Source of the DNA: Cyanobacteria bacterium FACHB-DQ100
GTDB taxonomy: Bacteria; Cyanobacteriota; Cyanobacteriia; Leptolyngbyales; Leptolyngbyaceae
Length of the DNA: 64,000 bases
Direction of reading: 5' to 3'
Assembly: GCA_014695195.1 (NCBI GenBank)
Contig: JACJNW010000028.1
Location: forward strand, 310,001 to 374,000
Below are positions 26,458 through 36,906 of the stretch, in pieces. The notes beneath the pieces were generated by a model. The model had not been told where the DNA came from. It made no database searches and worked only from the letters and a program-made list of their open reading frames with translations. The stretch's first letter is position 1; each line of letters begins with the position of its first letter. Both the position numbers and the translations under genes were made by a program.

Positions 26458-28599
26458 ATGCCGTCATTTTTACTCGAAGTTGGAACCGAAGAACTCCCCG
26501 CAAGCTTTGTCGATGAAGCATTGTCGCAATGGCGATCGCGCATCCCCAAACAGCTTAGCGAGTTAAATTTGGCATCTGATTCGATTCAGTTTTATGGCAC
26601 ACCGAGACGATTAGCGATCGTGATTGGAGGCTTACCTGCTCAGCAGCCGGATCAAGAAGAAGAAATCAAAGGGCCTCCCGCACAAGCCGCATTCAAAGAC
26701 GGCAAGCCGACCAAAGCCGCAGAAGGATTTGCTCAGAAACAAGGAGTGTCGATCGACTCGTTTGAGATTCGTCCGACTGAAAAAGGCGAATTCATCTTTG
26801 TGAAGAAAACGATTAAAGGTCGCCCCATTTCGGAAATTCTCACAGAACTAATTCCGCAATGGATTACGCAGCTTGAAGGAAAGCGCTTTATGCGGTGGGG
26901 CGATGGAGATTTACGGTTCTCGCGCCCGATTCGCTGGCTGGTGACATTGCTCGATCGCGAAGTTCTCCCGCTCGAAATCACCAGCAATTCGATCCAATAC
27001 AAGAGCGATCGTATTTCCTGGGGTCATCGCGTTCTGCATCCCGATTCGATTTCGATTCCGAATCCAGAATCTTACGTTTCAGCGTTAAAGTCTGCGTTTG
27101 TGGAAGTGAATCCAGACGATCGTCAAACTTTGATCAAACAGCAAGCGGAAGATGCTGCAAAACGAGTCAATGGTGTTGCCATTATTGATCCTGATTTGTT
27201 GCGCGAAGTCACTAACTTAGTGGAATATCCTTCTGCTGTTGTCGGTAAATTCGATGCCGACTTCTTAGAACTTCCCGCAGAAGTGATTACAACCGAAATG
27301 GAAAGCCATCAGCGCTATTTCCCGGTTCGCAAATCGGATAGCTCTGAACTCTTGCCTTATTTCATTACTGCTTCAAATGGTGATCCAAAGAAAGCAGACA
27401 TCATTGCATCTGGAAACGAGCGAGTCATCCGGGCGCGGCTCTCAGATGGGAAATTCTTTTTTGATGCCGATCGCAAAATTCCCCTCGAAGCCTATCTTCC
27501 CAAACTCGAAACCGTAACCTTCCAGGCGGATCTCGGATCAGTGAGATCCAAGGTTGATCGCATCATCGGCATTGCGGCTCAACTTTGTACTCAGCTAAAC
27601 GTTGCCGATCGTGCCTCAGTCGAACAAGCTGCACTCCTTTGCAAAGCCGATCTCGTCACTCAGATGGTTGGCGAATTTCCAGAGCTACAAGGTGTAATGG
27701 GGCAAAAATACGCGATCGCCTGTGGTGAATCTGAAACCGTAGCGACCGCGATCTACGAGCATTACTTACCGCGTGGTGCAGGTGACGATCTACCGCAAAC
27801 TCTAGCAGGAGAGATTGTAGGAATTAGCGATCGTCTCGATACCTTAGTCTGTATTTTCGGCTTAGGTCTGATTCCAACTGGCTCATCTGATCCGTTTGCA
27901 CTCAGACGGGCAGCAACTGCGATCGTCAACATCACCTGGGCAGCAAACTTAGAACTCGACCTCAATCAGCTACTAGAGCAGACTGTTTCTAGCTTCAGTG
28001 CGAACTACGCCCAAGTTCAGAAACTTCCAGCAGCAGACCTACTCAAACAGCTAAAAGACTTCTTCTTACAGCGAATTGAAACGCTGCTGAAAGATGAGCG
28101 AGGCATCGATTACGACCTGGTGAATGCAGTCTTGGGTGAAAACGATCCAGATTACACCGCACGAGCCTTACAGAATTTATTAGATGTGCGCGATCGAGCC
28201 GAATTTCTGCAAGCAATCCGCACCGATCAACGCCTCGCTGCTATCTACGAAACTGTCAATCGTGCTTCTCGTCTCGCAGTTCAGGGAACCCTGGACAAGC
28301 AGCGGCTTGATCCGGTTCCAGTCATTCGTCCTGAACTGTTTGAGAAAAACTCAGAGAAAGCCTTCTTTGCTGCACTTCAGCAGTTAAATCAAACGATGCA
28401 AGGTCAAGCCGACTATACCAAACTGGTTGAAGCCTTGAGCCAAATTGCGCCCACAGTTAGTGCGTTCTTCGATGGTGAAGACAGCGTACTGGTGATGGAC
28501 TCTAATCCTGACATCAAACAGAATCGTTTAAACCTGTTGGGAGTGCTGCGAAACCATGCAAGAGTGTTAGCGGACTTCGGAGCGATCGTCAAAAGCTAG
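26458..28599 (+). CDS. glyS: Glycyl-tRNA synthetase beta subunit
   Basis: Beta subunit of the bacterial alpha2-beta2 glycyl-tRNA synthetase, 713 residues. It opens with the diagnostic [12 protein letters not shown], followed by [16 protein letters not shown] and [10 protein letters not shown]. The C-terminus is the DALR-type anticodon-binding region. The alpha subunit gene (glyQ) is not in the window, as is common in cyanobacteria. Confidence 0.96.
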   Translation: MPSFLLEVGTEELPASFVDEALSQWRSRIPKQLSELNLASDSIQFYGTPRRLAIVIGGLPAQQPDQEEEIKGPPAQAAFKDGKPTKAAEGFAQKQGVSIDSFEIRPTEKGEFIFVKKTIKGRPISEILTELIPQWITQLEGKRFMRWGDGDLRFSRPIRWLVTLLDREVLPLEITSNSIQYKSDRISWGHRVLHPDSISIPNPESYVSALKSAFVEVNPDDRQTLIKQQAEDAAKRVNGVAIIDPDLLREVTNLVEYPSAVVGKFDADFLELPAEVITTEMESHQRYFPVRKSDSSELLPYFITASNGDPKKADIIASGNERVIRARLSDGKFFFDADRKIPLEAYLPKLETVTFQADLGSVRSKVDRIIGIAAQLCTQLNVADRASVEQAALLCKADLVTQMVGEFPELQGVMGQKYAIACGESETVATAIYEHYLPRGAGDDLPQTLAGEIVGISDRLDTLVCIFGLGLIPTGSSDPFALRRAATAIVNITWAANLELDLNQLLEQTVSSFSANYAQVQKLPAADLLKQLKDFFLQRIETLLKDERGIDYDLVNAVLGENDPDYTARALQNLLDVRDRAEFLQAIRTDQRLAAIYETVNRASRLAVQGTLDKQRLDPVPVIRPELFEKNSEKAFFAALQQLNQTMQGQADYTKLVEALSQIAPTVSAFFDGEDSVLVMDSNPDIKQNRLNLLGVLRNHARVLADFGAIVKS

Positions 28600-28647
28600 C
28601 TGCACGGACTATTAATTTTCCGTTATCAACATTAATACTTTATCAAG

Positions 28648-28680
28648 CCAGCCTCGCAGATAAAAATTCTGCAAGGTTGG
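28648..28680 (+). terminator. Hairpin downstream of glyS
   Basis: A 13-bp stem (28648-28660 with 28668-28680, two G-U pairs) and a 7-base A/T loop. A weak T-rich stretch follows, so terminator status is probable but not certain. Confidence 0.5.
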
Positions 28681-28705
28681 TACACCTGTTGTTGTTTCGA
28701 TCGCG

Positions 28706-28739
28706 ATTGAGAGTAATGCTTTATACATTACTACTCAAT
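28706..28739 (+). promoter_or_regulatory. Hairpin immediately upstream of comFB start
   Basis: ATTGAGAGTAATG (28706-28718) pairs with CATTACTACTCAAT (28726-28739), 13 pairs with one bulged A, ending 8 bases before the comFB ATG. No Shine-Dalgarno sequence is visible there, so the structure would cover the ribosome landing zone, or it is an operator. Confidence 0.5.
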
Positions 28740-28747
28740 CCATCATT

Positions 28748-29281
28748 ATGCCCGGTCTATCGAATTCTCACACTGACCCTGCTCCGACTAAACCTCCTTC
28801 TTCTCGCATCGAAGCTTCAGTGAACGTCATGGAAATCTTGGTTGCCGAAGAAGTTACAAATCAGCTCGGCTCCCTTCCGTACAAGGTTGCTCGCCAAACG
28901 AACCCCTCTGAAGTTGCCGCTTTCGCCCTCAATCGGCTCCCAGCCCTGTATGCCACAAGCAAGCGGGGCTGGGAGCGCCAGTGGAAGCGAGGCAAAGGAG
29001 AAATGCAAGCGCAAATTGCCACTGCTGTCCGTCAGGGAATCGTGGCAGTCCAGCGCGACCCTCTCTATGCAGATAGTCCCCTCGCCTTTGACAATCCCTC
29101 CGAAACAGCGCTGCAAGAACTCAGGCAGCTCCTCCGCTGTGAGGACTTGTCCTGGCAAAATCTATCCAGCGTCGTCAGACTAACCTTGATGGATACGCTA
29201 CGCGGCAAAATCACTTGGGCTGCACCTCAGCGCAATGAGGGCTTCGATTGGGAGAATCATCCCCATCATCAACGAAGCTAG
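28748..29281 (+). CDS. comFB: ComFB family protein
   Basis: 177 residues. The conserved ComFB region is clear: NVMEILVAEEVTNQL, then NPSEVAAFALNRLPALYATS and GWERQ. Cyanobacterial ComFB-type proteins have been described as cyclic dinucleotide receptors linked to competence and motility. The C-terminal half is longer than the Bacillus form. A PAS-GGDEF-EAL enzyme that could make or degrade c-di-GMP is encoded 31 kb away. The linkage is only suggestive. Confidence 0.85.
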   Translation: MPGLSNSHTDPAPTKPPSSRIEASVNVMEILVAEEVTNQLGSLPYKVARQTNPSEVAAFALNRLPALYATSKRGWERQWKRGKGEMQAQIATAVRQGIVAVQRDPLYADSPLAFDNPSETALQELRQLLRCEDLSWQNLSSVVRLTLMDTLRGKITWAAPQRNEGFDWENHPHHQRS

Positions 29282-29328
29282 CGATCGCCCTCAATCTCCT
29301 ATGCCCCTTGAGAACGCGCTCCACTCTC

Positions 29329-30672
29329 TTAATTTAGGGGCAATAAGATCTCAAACACCGTCCCGCGGAACTCTGGCTCAATACTGGAGTAGACGCGGAA
29401 CTTCCCGCCATGTCTGCCTGTAACGATGCGGTAGCTCATCGCCAAGCTGGTTTCTTGTGCCAAATCTGTTGAAAACGCATTCAATAATTGATTTTGCGTC
29501 TCGATCGATATCTCAGGATTGCTGTCGGAAATCTGAACCGAAACCCAGCGCTGCCCCGATCCGTCGAGCGAACACACTTCGGTCAAAATTGTAATTTTCG
29601 GGGATTCGCAAGACTCCAGTTCACATCGAGCCGCTTGATTGAGCAGAGCATCGATCGATCGGTTCAAAATATTCATGAACACCTGGCTAAGCTGACTGAT
29701 AAAGCAAGGAATCGGCGGGAGGTGTCCGTAATGCTTCACAACTTGAATACTACTCGTCAGGCGGCTCTTCAACAGAAGTAACACCGAATCCAGACAATCA
29801 TGTAAATTTGCGGGGCGCGGATACACCTCATCGATGTGACAGAAATTTTGTAGACTATTTGCCAATCGAGAAAGGCGTTCTGCCCCTGTTCTAATGCTGT
29901 CAAGCGTTTTCGGCAAATCCTCGCAAATGTAATCGAACTCGATCTCTTCCTTCAAATCCGTGATCTTTTGCGGAACTTGAATCACATATTTCTCATACAC
30001 CTGGATAATCTCAAGCAAACTCCGACTGTACTCGGCAATGTGGCTCAAGTTCCCCCAGATAAAACTCACCGGATCGAGAATCTCGTGCGAAACTCCATCG
30101 ACAAGCCGCCCCAAGCTTGCCATCTTTTCACTCTGAACCATCTGAAGCTGGAGACGCTCAATTCTGACCTGCGTCTCAATTCCCCGCAATTGCCAGTAAG
30201 CAATATTCAATTCGTGAACATCGAGAATGCGGTACTGAGCAGAATCGAGATGCACAACGATCGGATCACTCAAGCGCTCAAACGGACGACGCAACGCTTG
30301 CTGTGCTGCACTCAAAATCGGAGTATCACCGCTCAGAATCAGGGGTACAGCGCGATCGTAGCTATGCAAAACCCGAAGCGGCTTGTCGAGAAAAAGATCA
30401 ACTCCGTAAGGACGCAGCAAGTATTCCAGCAGTCGTTGGCGCGGTAACATTCCCACAAAGCGCCCTTGTTCGGTTAAAATGACCCCCGGAAGTAGCGAAT
30501 GCTGCTCGAAGACTCGCGCTACCTCCGTTCCCAAAACGTCTAATTCTGCCGCAAAATCATACAGAGGCAGATCCTTCAGTGTCGATTCAAGCTGGATCGA
30601 TTGCGTGTTCCCACGAGTCAAACTGGGAGCGTTCAGGGGCGATCGAGCAGTAGAGGTTGGTTTTGTAAACAC
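29329..30672 (-). CDS. Histidine-kinase-like protein with CBS-type N-terminus and degenerate ATP site
   Basis: 447 residues. The N-terminal 150 resemble a CBS pair (LPGVILTEQGRFVGMLPR and SDPIVVHLDSAQYRILDV). Then a coiled coil, an H-box (GRLVDGVSHEILDPV) and a HATPase_c-like region with an N-box (QVFMNILNRSIDALL). The G1 motif reads SDSNPEI instead of DNGxGI, and the G2 region reads ETSLAMSYRIV instead of GTGLGL, so ATP binding is doubtful. It could be a dimeric scaffold or sensor without kinase activity. It is divergent from the ABC exporter gene with an 87-base gap. Confidence 0.8.
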   Translation of the reverse strand: MFTKPTSTARSPLNAPSLTRGNTQSIQLESTLKDLPLYDFAAELDVLGTEVARVFEQHSLLPGVILTEQGRFVGMLPRQRLLEYLLRPYGVDLFLDKPLRVLHSYDRAVPLILSGDTPILSAAQQALRRPFERLSDPIVVHLDSAQYRILDVHELNIAYWQLRGIETQVRIERLQLQMVQSEKMASLGRLVDGVSHEILDPVSFIWGNLSHIAEYSRSLLEIIQVYEKYVIQVPQKITDLKEEIEFDYICEDLPKTLDSIRTGAERLSRLANSLQNFCHIDEVYPRPANLHDCLDSVLLLLKSRLTSSIQVVKHYGHLPPIPCFISQLSQVFMNILNRSIDALLNQAARCELESCESPKITILTEVCSLDGSGQRWVSVQISDSNPEISIETQNQLLNAFSTDLAQETSLAMSYRIVTGRHGGKFRVYSSIEPEFRGTVFEILLPLN

Positions 30673-30759
30673 AAGGGCAGTCGTCCAAGTTACAAACTTG
30701 CTGAATCTACACTGCCCAAATTTGCGTCTACTTCATCAGCCTTACCCGAACCTCCTGCT

Positions 30760-32397
30760 ATGCAATTGATTTCTTTCTTGCTCCGGTCTTCTCCCAAATT
30801 AGTCGCGATCGCGATTTTTATGGGGCTTCTCAGTGGGGTGAGTAGTGCGGGATTAATTGCATTAATCAGTCGGGCGCTGGGAAGTCCGAACGCAGCGATC
30901 GGGCAAATTGCAGGAGCGTTTGTTGGGCTGGCGATTCTATCCCTAGTGACGAGCGTTATTTCTCAAGTAGTGCTGATTCGTTTAGCACAAGATGCAGTAT
31001 TTCATCTGCGATTGCAGCTAAGCCGCCAAATCTTATCGTCTGAGCTGCGGCATCTAGAACAGCTTGGCAACGCTCGGATGATGGCAACCTTAACCGAAGA
31101 TGTGCAGGCGGTAGCAACGGCTGTTTCGTCGTTCCCGTTTCTTTGCATTGAGCTGGCAACTGTTGTTGGCTGTTTTGTGTTCATCGGCTCATTGTCTTGG
31201 GTTGTGTTTGCAATGGTAATGGGCTTGTTTGCATTCACATTTTTAACTTGTCAATGGTTACTCAATCAAGCGCGTCGTCGGATGGTTGATGCGCGTGAAG
31301 ATCAAGACGCTTTGTTTCGACATTTCCGATCGATTACCGATGGCATCAAGGAACTAAAGCTGCATTCTCCCCGCCGTCAAGTCTTTCTCAATCAAGAACT
31401 AGAAACGACTTCAGCCTCTTTTCGTCGCCATAACATTTATGCACTGATTCTGTATGCGTCCGCCGGGAGTTGGGGCAAACTGATTTTCTTCTTTGCGATC
31501 GGCTTTTTGCTGTTTGCGCTTCCTAGTCTTTTATCGATTCCGATCGAAACGCTGTCAGGCTATGTTTTGACGTTTACTTATCTAACGTTGCCGTTGGATA
31601 AGTTAATTCTAAAGCTGCCAATTCTTAGCCAAGCGAGTGTTTCACTTCAGAAAATTGAAGCTTTGGGACTATCACTCAAAAATCGTGCAGAAGCCGCAAA
31701 TAATCCAGCGGCGGTCACGTTTTCAGGTGAAGCCAGCGCCCAGAACTGGAGACAGATTAAACTTCATAACGTGGCTCACAGTTACTATCAGTCCGCAGAT
31801 ACACAGTTCAAACTAGGGGACATCAATCTCACGCTAAATGCAGGCGAAATTGTGTTTATTGTGGGTGGAAACGGTAGTGGTAAATCAACCTTAGCAAAGC
31901 TTTTAACTGGATTATACGCACCAGAATCAGGAGCTATTTTGCTCGATGGCACTCCGATTACAAACGAGAATCGAGAATGGTATCGGCAGCACTTCTCGAC
32001 TGTGTTCGCTGACTTTTATCTCTTCGATCGCCTACTTGGTTTAGATGCTACAGATCAAGAAGCACAGAACTATCTGCAACAGTTGCAATTAGATCATAAA
32101 GTTCAGATTCGCAATGGTCAGTTTTCAACCACTGAGCTTTCTCAAGGACAACGAAAGCGACTGGCGTTGTTAACTACATATCTTGAGGATCGCCCCATCT
32201 ATCTGTTTGATGAATGGGCATCGGATCAAGATCCTACGTTTCGTGAATTGTTCTACACCGAGTTCTTACCAAAGCTAAAGCATCGGGGTAAGACGGTGTG
32301 GGTGATTAGTCATGATGATCATTACTTTGGGTACTGCGATCGTCTGATCAAACTCGATTATGGGCAGGTTGAGTACGATCACCGCAATGAGTCCTGA
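30760..32397 (+). CDS. Cyclic-peptide-type ABC exporter (SyrD/YojI/PvdE family)
   Basis: Fused half transporter of 545 residues: six transmembrane helices, then the ATPase with Walker A GGNGSGKSTLAK, signature LSQGQRKRLALL and Walker B IYLFDEWASDQDP. The WASDQDP sequence after Walker B is typical of exporters of cyclic peptides or siderophores. The frame extends upstream to 30601 but the ATG at 30760 (MQLISFLL) begins the family homology. No peptide synthetase or precursor gene is nearby, so the cargo is unknown. Confidence 0.88.
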   Translation: MQLISFLLRSSPKLVAIAIFMGLLSGVSSAGLIALISRALGSPNAAIGQIAGAFVGLAILSLVTSVISQVVLIRLAQDAVFHLRLQLSRQILSSELRHLEQLGNARMMATLTEDVQAVATAVSSFPFLCIELATVVGCFVFIGSLSWVVFAMVMGLFAFTFLTCQWLLNQARRRMVDAREDQDALFRHFRSITDGIKELKLHSPRRQVFLNQELETTSASFRRHNIYALILYASAGSWGKLIFFFAIGFLLFALPSLLSIPIETLSGYVLTFTYLTLPLDKLILKLPILSQASVSLQKIEALGLSLKNRAEAANNPAAVTFSGEASAQNWRQIKLHNVAHSYYQSADTQFKLGDINLTLNAGEIVFIVGGNGSGKSTLAKLLTGLYAPESGAILLDGTPITNENREWYRQHFSTVFADFYLFDRLLGLDATDQEAQNYLQQLQLDHKVQIRNGQFSTTELSQGQRKRLALLTTYLEDRPIYLFDEWASDQDPTFRELFYTEFLPKLKHRGKTVWVISHDDHYFGYCDRLIKLDYGQVEYDHRNES

Positions 32398-32580
32398 ATC
32401 GGAATGATCGTTCTTTAAGATACAAATGTAATTCTTTTGAGAAAATTCGCCCTTAATCGCATCAAATTTTCAGCTTTAGGGAACTCTGAGCACAGTTGCT
32501 GATTGTGATTTCGCGTCGGTTCATTGCGTTTTCCGAAACCATGAGCCTGTACAAGTTCCTCTAACAGATCCCCCCGTTCT

Positions 32581-35172
32581 ATGACCTCTTTTTCCTCGCA
32601 TCTACCCGATTCGCCCCGCCCCGTAACGATGCAGCCTGATGGTCGTGACCGCACGATCACGCCCCACCCTAGCGAATCGCGGCTTGTCGTCGCCTCAAAC
32701 CATGCCTTAGCTCCCAAAGGAAGGTTTTCTTCATTTCTCGCACCGTTGACTCAGGAGAAGTTCAAAGAAGTTGTTCACGAGGTTGAACACAAGCTCAAAA
32801 TCGTCAATCAAACCCTATCGATGCTGGATATGCAGGGGTTTGACACAATTTTGGAGGAGATGCTGAATTCGATCACCGCAAAAACCGGGGAATTGCTCAA
32901 CGCCGATCGCACGACAATTTATTTGCTCGATGAGGAAAAGCACGAACTTTATACAACTGTGACAGAGGGATCAGGGGGACGTTCGATCGAAATCCGTTTT
33001 CCCGCTGATCAAGGGATTGCTGGAGAAGTGGCAACCTTTAAGCGCCCGGTGAATATTCCCTATGATTTTTTTGATGATCCTCGATCGACCCAATCTAAAA
33101 TTCAGTTCAGCAAAACGGGCTATCGAACTTACACGATGCTAACGATGCCCTTGCTGAACGATGAAGGGGGCTTGGTTGCAGTAGTTCAGTTAATTAATAA
33201 GCTCCGATCCCGCTGCGATCGTGCTCTTCCACTCGATCAGCGAATTGCGCTCGAAGGCTTTACCCCACACGATGAAGAACTATTCCGAGAGTTTGCACCT
33301 TCGATTCGACTGATTTTAGAATCTTCGCGATCGTTCTACCTTGCAACCCAAAAACAACGGGCTGCCAATGCCTTGATCAAGGCAACTCAGTCGCTGAGTC
33401 AGAGCAGCTTAGACCTCGATGACACGCTCAAACGAGTGATGGACGAGGCAAAAACTTTAATGAACGCCGATCGCAGTACGCTTTGGTTGATTGATCGCGA
33501 TCGCGATGAAATCTGGACGCGCATTCCTACAGTAGAAGGCGCAATGAAAGAATTGCGCTTACCGATCGGCGTTGGATTTGCGGGACAAGTCGCCGCTTCG
33601 GGCGAAGTCATCAATATTCCTTTTGATTTGTACGAGCAAGCAGGAGCCGAAACGGCTAAAAAAACCGACCAAGACAACGGCTATCGCACCTGTAGCCTGC
33701 TTTGTATGCCCGTTCGCAATGCTGACGGTGAGCTGATTGGTGTCACTCAGTTAGTCAACAAAACCAAGCAAGGCGATTTCCCCTCCTACGATCCTAAAGA
33801 CTTCCCCAAAGCACCGGAGCGCTGGAGAGCAAGCTTCAACCGCAGCGATCAGGAATTCATGGAAACGTTCAATATTCAAGCTGGAGTTGCCCTGCAAAAC
33901 GCTCGACTGTTTGAAACCGTCAAGCAGCAGGAACAAATGCAGCGCGACATCTTGCGATCGCTAACCAATGGCGTGATCTCCACCGATAAAGAAGGTAGGA
34001 TCATTGCCGCGAACGAAAGCGCCAAAAAACTTCTGGGACTGAGTGAAGAAGACGCGATCGAAGGACACCTGATTACTCAATTGATCCAACTCGAAAAAGG
34101 CAGCTTCTACAACTGGTTCAATCAAGCCATTACAGGCAACCGTCAGCAATACTATCCAGATCAAACCCTACAACCCGTTAGAGGCGAGGAACAGCACAGC
34201 ATCAACTTATCGATTAACACGATCGCCGATGCCAATGACCACCATCGCATATCGGGTGCGCTCGTTGTGATGGACGACATCAGCGACGAAAAGCGACTCA
34301 AAAGCACAATGTACCGCTACATGACCCAGGAACTCGCAGAACAGCTCCTCGAAAATCCTGATGCCGCAAAGATGGGCGGCGATCGCAAAGATGTTTCTGT
34401 GCTGTTCTCAGATATTCGCAGCTATACAACGCTGACCGAAACGCTCAAAGCCGAAGAAGTCGTCGAGATGCTAAATCAGTATTTTGAATCAATGGTCGAA
34501 GCGGTCTTCATGCACAAAGGCATTCTCGATAAATACATCGGTGATGCGATTATGGCGGTGTTTGGATCGCCCTTACCCTTAGACGATCACGAATGGATGG
34601 CAGTCCAAACCGCACTAGAGATGCGCCATCGGTTGACGGCATTCAATCGAGCTAGAAGCGCCTGTAATCAACAGACAATCTCGATCGGAATTGGCATCAA
34701 TTCAGATACGGTGATTAGCGGCAATATTGGATGCAGTAAACGCATGGAATTTACCGCGATCGGTGATGGAGTCAATCTCGGTTCTCGGCTCGAAGGCGCA
34801 AGCAAGCTGTATGGAACCGATATCGTCATGAGCGAGACCACTTATCGCCCTTGCGCCGATCGCGTTTGGGCGCGAGAACTCGATTTCATCAAAGTCAAGG
34901 GTAAAAACAAGCCTGTTGCCGTTTACGAACTGGTGGGACTGCGATCAGAGAAAATCTCCGACAAGAAGCAGCGCATCATCGACCACTATCACAACGCTCG
35001 TCAGCACTATTTGAACCGTAAATTTGCCTTCGCTGTGGCAGAATTTGCAACAGTTCTAGAAATCGACCATACGGATAAAGCGGCATCTCTGCACATGGAG
35101 CGCTGCCAGCACTGGCTCAGAACGCCGCCGTCTGATGACTGGGACGGCTCCTGGTCACTCACCGAGAAGTAA
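32581..35172 (+). CDS. Class III adenylate cyclase with two GAF domains and a PAS domain
   Basis: 863 residues laid out like Anabaena CyaB1/CyaB2: GAF-A (about 90-235), GAF-B (about 270-430), PAS (about 450-570), cyclase (about 590-775), then a short helical tail. Cyclase residues are intact: FSDIR and IGDAIM (metal Asp pair), DKYIGD (substrate Lys), EFTAIGD (Thr in place of Asp, as in CyaB1) and NLGSRLEG (transition-state Asn and Arg). It probably makes cAMP, with cyclic-nucleotide feedback through the GAF domains. Confidence 0.93.
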   Translation: MTSFSSHLPDSPRPVTMQPDGRDRTITPHPSESRLVVASNHALAPKGRFSSFLAPLTQEKFKEVVHEVEHKLKIVNQTLSMLDMQGFDTILEEMLNSITAKTGELLNADRTTIYLLDEEKHELYTTVTEGSGGRSIEIRFPADQGIAGEVATFKRPVNIPYDFFDDPRSTQSKIQFSKTGYRTYTMLTMPLLNDEGGLVAVVQLINKLRSRCDRALPLDQRIALEGFTPHDEELFREFAPSIRLILESSRSFYLATQKQRAANALIKATQSLSQSSLDLDDTLKRVMDEAKTLMNADRSTLWLIDRDRDEIWTRIPTVEGAMKELRLPIGVGFAGQVAASGEVINIPFDLYEQAGAETAKKTDQDNGYRTCSLLCMPVRNADGELIGVTQLVNKTKQGDFPSYDPKDFPKAPERWRASFNRSDQEFMETFNIQAGVALQNARLFETVKQQEQMQRDILRSLTNGVISTDKEGRIIAANESAKKLLGLSEEDAIEGHLITQLIQLEKGSFYNWFNQAITGNRQQYYPDQTLQPVRGEEQHSINLSINTIADANDHHRISGALVVMDDISDEKRLKSTMYRYMTQELAEQLLENPDAAKMGGDRKDVSVLFSDIRSYTTLTETLKAEEVVEMLNQYFESMVEAVFMHKGILDKYIGDAIMAVFGSPLPLDDHEWMAVQTALEMRHRLTAFNRARSACNQQTISIGIGINSDTVISGNIGCSKRMEFTAIGDGVNLGSRLEGASKLYGTDIVMSETTYRPCADRVWARELDFIKVKGKNKPVAVYELVGLRSEKISDKKQRIIDHYHNARQHYLNRKFAFAVAEFATVLEIDHTDKAASLHMERCQHWLRTPPSDDWDGSWSLTEK

Positions 35173-35389
35173 GCTTCACAATTAAATTAAATTTTCATAT
35201 ACAGGTAGCACACCTAGAAAGACGATGCTATTCTTAACCCAGGAATTAGCAGACAGCTCGAAATACTTACCGGACACTACGCCCGCAGGGATGCGATTTC
35301 GCAGTTGCGAAAGGTATACTAGAAGTATTAAGAGCATAATGCTCACGCCATCACTGACCTCGATGTGTCGAGCCACCATTGACAGAGCC

Positions 35390-35434
35390 TGTATTGCTCC
35401 TGCTTGTATTGCTCCTGCTTGTATTCCTTCTACT
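35390..35434. repeat. Tandem 15-bp repeats
   Basis: TGTATTGCTCCTGCT occurs at 35390-35404 and 35405-35419, with a diverged third copy to 35434. It lies in the leader of the following small gene; if translated it would encode repeated ACIAP. Confidence 0.8.
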
Positions 35435-35458
35435 GTAGTTATTCACCCCACCCTACTC

Positions 35459-35641
35459 ATGTCTTCCTTCCACCACAACGGTCAAGCTGCTTCCATCGCT
35501 ACAGCAAGCCCAGTGCATCAGCAGTCGTCGGATCTATTCAGCGATCTTCAAGCGCTGATTCCGCAGAATTTAAGCAATAACAAGCGTGCTGTGATTAATG
35601 CCCTAATCGCACGTCATCTAAAGAACTCTAGCGATCGCTAA
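35459..35641 (+). CDS. Possible small protein, unknown
   Basis: A 60-residue frame starting MSSFHHNGQAAS and ending DLFSDLQALIPQNLSNNK, then RAVINALIARHLKNSSDR. The C-terminal half looks like an amphipathic helical segment. The open frame runs further upstream through the tandem repeats, but that part looks non-coding. No ribosome site is obvious and I recognise no family. Confidence 0.4.
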   Translation: MSSFHHNGQAASIATASPVHQQSSDLFSDLQALIPQNLSNNKRAVINALIARHLKNSSDR

Positions 35642-35892
35642 ATCTTATTTCTCCTAAAGCAGTGGGTCGATATTGTCTTGTCCCAAGCGAGATATAGGAG
35701 ATTTGGCTATACTATATTATAATTCCTAACTTTTCGCGAGTTTGGGTTGTCTCTACCATTACTGAGACGGGCGACCCTTCACAAATCTTGATAAACTTTC
35801 TAAGCTTTGTGCGAAATGCGCCAGGGCCGTTTTGTATTCCTAACTGTGCAACGTCCTGTGTCCCCAGATGGTCTCAGTTAGGCAAGGCAAAT

Positions 35893-36582
35893 ATGATGAC
35901 CAAAGAGCAATCTCTTCAACTTCTCTCGGACTTAATTGAACGAGTTACAAAGGCTGACACCGATGACTTCTTAATTCTTGCGGAAATCGCAGGACTAAAC
36001 CCGCTTCAAGACTTTTCAGGAATTGATTTGAGCGGGGTCGATCTTCGATCGAAGAATATGGCACGGGCAGATCTAATCGAAGCAACACTGGTGAGAGCCA
36101 GCCTGATTAGCACGGATTTAACCGATGCGCGGCTCATTAGTAGCAATCTGGCACATGCAAATCTGACCGATGCGACGCTGACGGGAGCAAACTTAATCAA
36201 TGCAGATTTAACGGGTGCGGTCTTGGTGAACGCCACTTTAGATGGTGCGAATCTGACGGGTGCAATTTTGACCGAGGCGAAGTTGAGCTATGCAGATGTA
36301 CGACGATCGACATTAACGAGTGCAGACTTGAATGGAACGAAGCTGAGTGAGACGAACTTAAGCTACGCAACGCTGCGGCGGGCACACTTGATCAATGCAG
36401 ACTTGAGTGGGGCAAGTTTGTATGGAGCCGACCTGACTGGAGCAGATCTACGAGGCGCAGTATTGTCTGATACGAATCTTGTGGGCACAAAGGTTGAGAG
36501 AACGCGGTTTAATGATTCCCGCTGGTTTTCGAGAGATGCAAAGCGGGATTTGATCCAGCGCGGCGCGATGTTTGAAGCTTAG
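35893..36582 (+). CDS. Pentapeptide repeat protein
   Basis: A short N-terminal helical segment (KEQSLQLLSDLIERV) is followed by about 30 A(D/N)LxX pentapeptides from about residue 38, forming a right-handed quadrilateral beta-helix. Examples: ANLTDATLTGANLINADLTG. The ATG at 35893 begins the helical cap; an upstream extension to 35788 is unlikely. These proteins are abundant in cyanobacteria, including the thylakoid lumen, but this one has no signal peptide. Function unknown. Confidence 0.85.
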   Translation: MMTKEQSLQLLSDLIERVTKADTDDFLILAEIAGLNPLQDFSGIDLSGVDLRSKNMARADLIEATLVRASLISTDLTDARLISSNLAHANLTDATLTGANLINADLTGAVLVNATLDGANLTGAILTEAKLSYADVRRSTLTSADLNGTKLSETNLSYATLRRAHLINADLSGASLYGADLTGADLRGAVLSDTNLVGTKVERTRFNDSRWFSRDAKRDLIQRGAMFEA

Positions 36583-36906
36583 ATATTTGAAGCTTAAAGG
36601 TGCCAACGCACCGCTTCTTGTCCGGCAGGCGGCTGAACTTGCTTTGCCTCAACTGCATACAGCCTCACCGACTCTGGTAGCTTATAGAGTGAGAGTGCAG
36701 TTGCTTCAGCATGACGAACTTGGCTGGAGAGAGGCTATTGAGGGTTGCGAGCAACAGAAGAGGGAGTAATGTAGCTTGCTGTAAGGCGGAGTCGATCGAA
36801 TCGATATAGTGAGTATGCCTCATGATAGAGGCTTCTAGCTTCAGCAATGAGAGCGCTTAAAAACACGCTAGGATCAAGGACACACCTCGATTTCGAAAAC
36901 TTGGTC
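36583..36906. other. Intergenic stretch without a recognised gene
   Basis: About 324 bases. It begins with a direct repeat of TTTGAAGCTTA (one copy at the end of the pentapeptide gene). No RNA gene, terminator or supported small ORF is visible. Confidence 0.5.

Noticed and set aside
35390-35434. Repeats considered as a CRISPR array
   Set aside because: Direct 15-bp tandem units without spacers. No cas genes in the window.
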